From Siniperca chuatsi (lineage: Eukaryota; Chordata; Actinopteri; Centrarchiformes; Sinipercidae), in assembly GCF_020085105.1 (NCBI RefSeq), contig NC_058045.1, forward strand, positions 13,923,833-13,987,832: a stretch of 64,000 nucleotides of DNA, in the 5' to 3' direction. A program made the translations under genes and the position numbers. Under the pieces are notes generated by a model, which worked only from the letters and a program-made list of their open reading frames with translations, was not told the origin of the DNA and ran no database searches. This document shows positions 61,101 to 64,000 of the stretch, piece by piece. The number at the start of each line of letters is the position of its first letter. The first letter of the stretch is position 1.

Positions 61101-62299
61101 AAACACATGCACCATGGTGTCTGGCTGGATGAGGTTTGTGAGGTCAGTGCTACGTCAGCCCCTCAGCACACTTGTGAAGTGATCTCTTCTTCCCCAGCTT
61201 CATTACCCACTCAAACTCTCCCTGTCTCTGTTTTTTATCTGCTGATGCACTGTCTTGCTTTGTCATTCACTGTTTTCTTATCTGCATTCTCTATTTCTCT
61301 CTCTTTAACACCAACCCAGACATTTCACTTGTAATGAATATATAGCAGAGAGACATAAAATGCAACAATAATTCCTGTGACAAATAAATCTCACTTTTTC
61401 AGGGCTGCCTCCCGGTGGTCCTTTGTTTTTGTTTTTTTTACTTAATCAGATATGGCATTAGAAAGGTTTTTGCCACTAGTTTTATTCTTATGCATTATTA
61501 CAGTTTATTTATTATCTTATCTGTCTGTTACAACACATAGCAGCCATATAGGGTGAATTTGACCAAAAATGTATTCTATTCAAATGAGAAATGATTCACT
61601 CAAGTGTAGCAAATGAGCAAATTGAGAATACATGCCATTTCCTGCATTTGCATGCCTGCACATGTGTTCGTGTTTGCATGTGTTTGAATGTCATGCATGT
61701 GAGCACATGCAAAATTATCATGATACAGTAATTTAACTGCAGTCCTTGGATGTTGTCGCTGAGACTGTTATTACTGGTCAAGTCACCCAGATTTATTGAG
61801 CTTTACTGTACAGAGCCTTTCCACTTACCCTAATGACTGCCAACAGGAATGAAAGCAGATGGCTCTGTCATAGTACAGTGAGGATGAAATGTCCACAGAG
61901 TTGGACAAAAGTGCTCACTACTTACATGTCTATTTTATCACACAGACCGCAGACACAGTATGTTTATGTGTCTCTGGGATATAATTCTCTGCTGGACATG
62001 TAAGAAGTGATACACCACACATATGTTGAAACTATTAGGAACACTGACTTTTTTCATGGATACACAAATGAAGTAATTCATTACTCCCTGTACAATTTCT
62101 AAATGCAGGCATGAAAAGCTGTTTTTTTTACTTTGGCATGTGCACACATACAGTACAAATACCCAAATACTTAATCCTAGTTGATCATGAATGGTATGGA
62201 AACAAATAGACATAAAGAATTAAGGTGGAATAGCTTGGCCTGAGCTGGCCTGGGTAAACCCCTACAGGAAACACAAGCAACATAATAGAGGACCAGGTA

Positions 62300-62407
62300 T
62301 CTGTCTGTCTGTCTGTCTGTCTGTCTTTCTGTCTGAGTGTTTGTGTGAATAAGCTGGATTTTCAACACACAGAGCAGGAAGGCCCTTACAACAACAACAA
62401 CAACAAC

Positions 62408-62438
<31 letters not shown>
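62300..62438. repeat. Compound microsatellite (CTGT)n, (CAA)n, (CA)n
   Basis: Three different simple repeats lie within 140 bases: CTGT units at about 62300-62334, CAA units at 62389-62410 and CA units at 62410-62438. Confidence 0.95.
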
Positions 62439-62439
<1 letters not shown>

Positions 62440-63460
62440 ATGACCACAGGAAATCAAGGTCAGTGTGACAATTGTGTGCATGTGTGTGAGAGAGAAACAG
62501 AGGAGGTTCTGTACTTACATTACCCCCTGGTGCATCATAATATCTCCCATTTTATCCTCTGTGCAGTGTGTGTGTGTGTGTGTGCTTGTATTGTTTCAAT
62601 TTCTCTCACTGGAATAAAGAGACCTCAGTTGTCAGGCTTACAGTGCTCTTTGTGTTGATATAACAACTCTTAAAGAACCACATGTACTGTAGCAGATGTT
62701 CTCTTGTTTTCTCTTTCAGTGTGTGTGCGTGTGCTTGTGGCACAGAGGCATAGTTAAAGATGTTAATCCTTTAAAAGCATCTAAAACACTGTACTGGGTG
62801 AGCAAAGCATTAAAGGTAGTGTAGTTCGGTTAACCTGATCTGCCGTTTTTTCCACTCTCCATACAGGAGAGGAGTGCCTCCCTTCATTACATTAAATACA
62901 TGTAGGGGGTGGACAAAATAACAGGAACACCTTACAATATTATCAAATCCAATACAATAAATCCACCGTTCAAACTTTCAAAATTAGTTTTTTTTTTGTC
63001 AGATTCTCACATATTGTCATTTTTGAGGCCGTAGTTTATGGTGTTTTTGCTCTGGACTGCATTATTTGGTGAGATGTTTTTATCTCCCAACCCCCACCCC
63101 CAAAATCCATTCTTTGTAATGTTGTCAGATGGGGTTAGAAAACAAAAGACAGAGAAATTGACTGCAGATGGGGCAGCCTTGGTTTGTGCATGCCAAGGCT
63201 TTGTTACACACCCTCTCTTGTAGGTCTACTGGCACACACGACTACACTCAAATTCACACTTACATTTGGCCACGCATGTAGACACACAATGTACACACTC
63301 AATCACATTATTAATCAGCCACTCAACTCCATCCTTTAACCAATTTGTATCCCTCCACCCCTCCCAGTGCTTTGCCCTAAAACTCATCGCCAAGGTAACC
63401 GCCAGCACTCAGTTCCTCCCAGACATCCTGGCAAGGTGAGAGAACACAGACTGCACACGC

Positions 63461-63461
63461 A

Positions 63462-63540
<79 letters not shown>

Positions 63541-63548
63541 ACACACAA
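63461..63548. repeat. (CT)n(CA)n microsatellite
   Basis: CT dinucleotides pass directly into about 30 CA dinucleotides; frames across it are artefacts. Confidence 0.97.
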
Positions 63549-63891
63549 AGTCCTTTCCTCTGGATCACTATTTACTACAGACAGACAAAGAGAAGTCTCC
63601 CTAATCACTCACTAAACAGACAAGTTATGGAACAAAAAGTCTTTCATAATGACACGTTGACACATTGGGGGCACGACTGCGTGAACCCGTTCGTTCCCTC
63701 ACACGCAGCTTACTTCTTTTCACAAATATGTTCCTCTCCACACAAAAATCAAAGTTGTTTTTCCATCAGCAGAGGATGGCTCCAGCCAGAACTTTTTCCA
63801 TATCTGTGCCCAACAACTCCAGCGTGGAAGAGCTAGAGCTGGAGAAGGGAGCGGAGAGAAAAGAGGAGGAAGCTCCTGTTGTTTTCCGTAC

Positions 63892-63961
63892 CTGATAACC
63901 CTCCATCCTCTGTCTCCCTGCCGTCCGACCTGTCAGACGCCGTTTCCTGGAATTCTGATTC
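63892..63961 (-). CDS. fam107b: Putative distal coding exon of a long fam107b isoform
   Basis: A 70-base minus-strand exon has a good acceptor (CCCTTCCCCTCAG) and donor (TATCAG|GTACGG). It reads ESEFQETASDRSDGRETED and on to GGLS and ends in phase 1. That phase fits the 43722 acceptor exactly: the split codon becomes Asp, then [20 protein letters not shown]. The acidic, Ser-rich composition matches the extension. Upstream exons would lie outside the window. It could instead belong to an unseen gene, but phase, strand and composition favour fam107b. Confidence 0.5.
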
Positions 63962-64000
63962 CTGAGGGGAAGGGAACACAAAGGGATACTGTCAGTCACT

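Larger units (their letters stand above)
56900..63891. other. Repeat-rich non-coding DNA
   Basis: No gene is supported. Contents: a GATGAAGGC/CGAAACGCG module at 57069-57130, repeat copy 2 at 57255-57860 and a percomorph-type repeat at 58851-59215. There are also (CA)n tracts, a (CTGT)n/(CAA)n/(CA)n compound array at 62300-62438 and a MITE end at 62905. If the exon at 63892 belongs to fam107b, this is intronic. Confidence 0.5.

Noticed and set aside
63765-63895. Plus-strand peptide beginning MAPARTFSISVP
   Set aside because: It overlaps the better-supported minus-strand splice donor at 63892 and has no family match.
1-64000. tRNA, rRNA, CRISPR arrays and viral genes
   Set aside because: No GTTCRANNC-type tRNA B boxes in context, no rRNA, no spaced direct repeats and no retroviral coding motifs were found by eye.

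Overview
The window is nuclear DNA from a bony fish, most likely a percomorph teleost. The evidence is compact multi-exon genes with GT-AG introns, abundant (CA)n/(CT)n microsatellites, and diverged copies of interspersed repeats of a type I associate with percomorph genomes. Four protein-coding genes can be read; almost every other open frame is a repeat or a shadow of an exon.

Layout. 1-2.5 kb: upstream flank with no gene seen. 2.5-19.9 kb (+): a zfhx gene, best matched to zfhx2, with a homeodomain-site-rich promoter, a non-coding first exon, ten coding exons and a long 3' UTR. It encodes about 15 C2H2 zinc fingers and four homeodomains. As written it carries a one-base frame break near 11370. 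20-28.7 kb: gene-free DNA with many homeodomain/POU-type motifs, a G-quadruplex-type tract and a cluster of NFI-type palindromes. 28.7-35.0 kb (+): a nine-exon photolyase/cryptochrome-family gene (890 codons) whose FAD pocket looks like that of plant cryptochromes. It has a helical N-terminal extension and an exact consensus ubiquitin-interacting motif. 35.0-37.8 kb (-): gcsh, mitochondrial glycine cleavage H protein, five exons, convergent with the photoreceptor gene. 39.5-64 kb (-): fam107b, with three coding exons at 40.4-43.7 kb and a long 5' region holding at least three candidate alternative first exons (44.7, 56.5 and 63.9 kb).

The genes do not form a pathway. The most unusual item is the light-receptor-like flavoprotein with a ubiquitin-binding signature. 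Next come the multi-promoter architecture of fam107b, the coding minisatellite, Cys-rich insert and frame break in zfhx2, and the NFI-palindrome cluster. Family assignments rest on recognised motifs and on residue positions recalled from known family members; no database search was possible.
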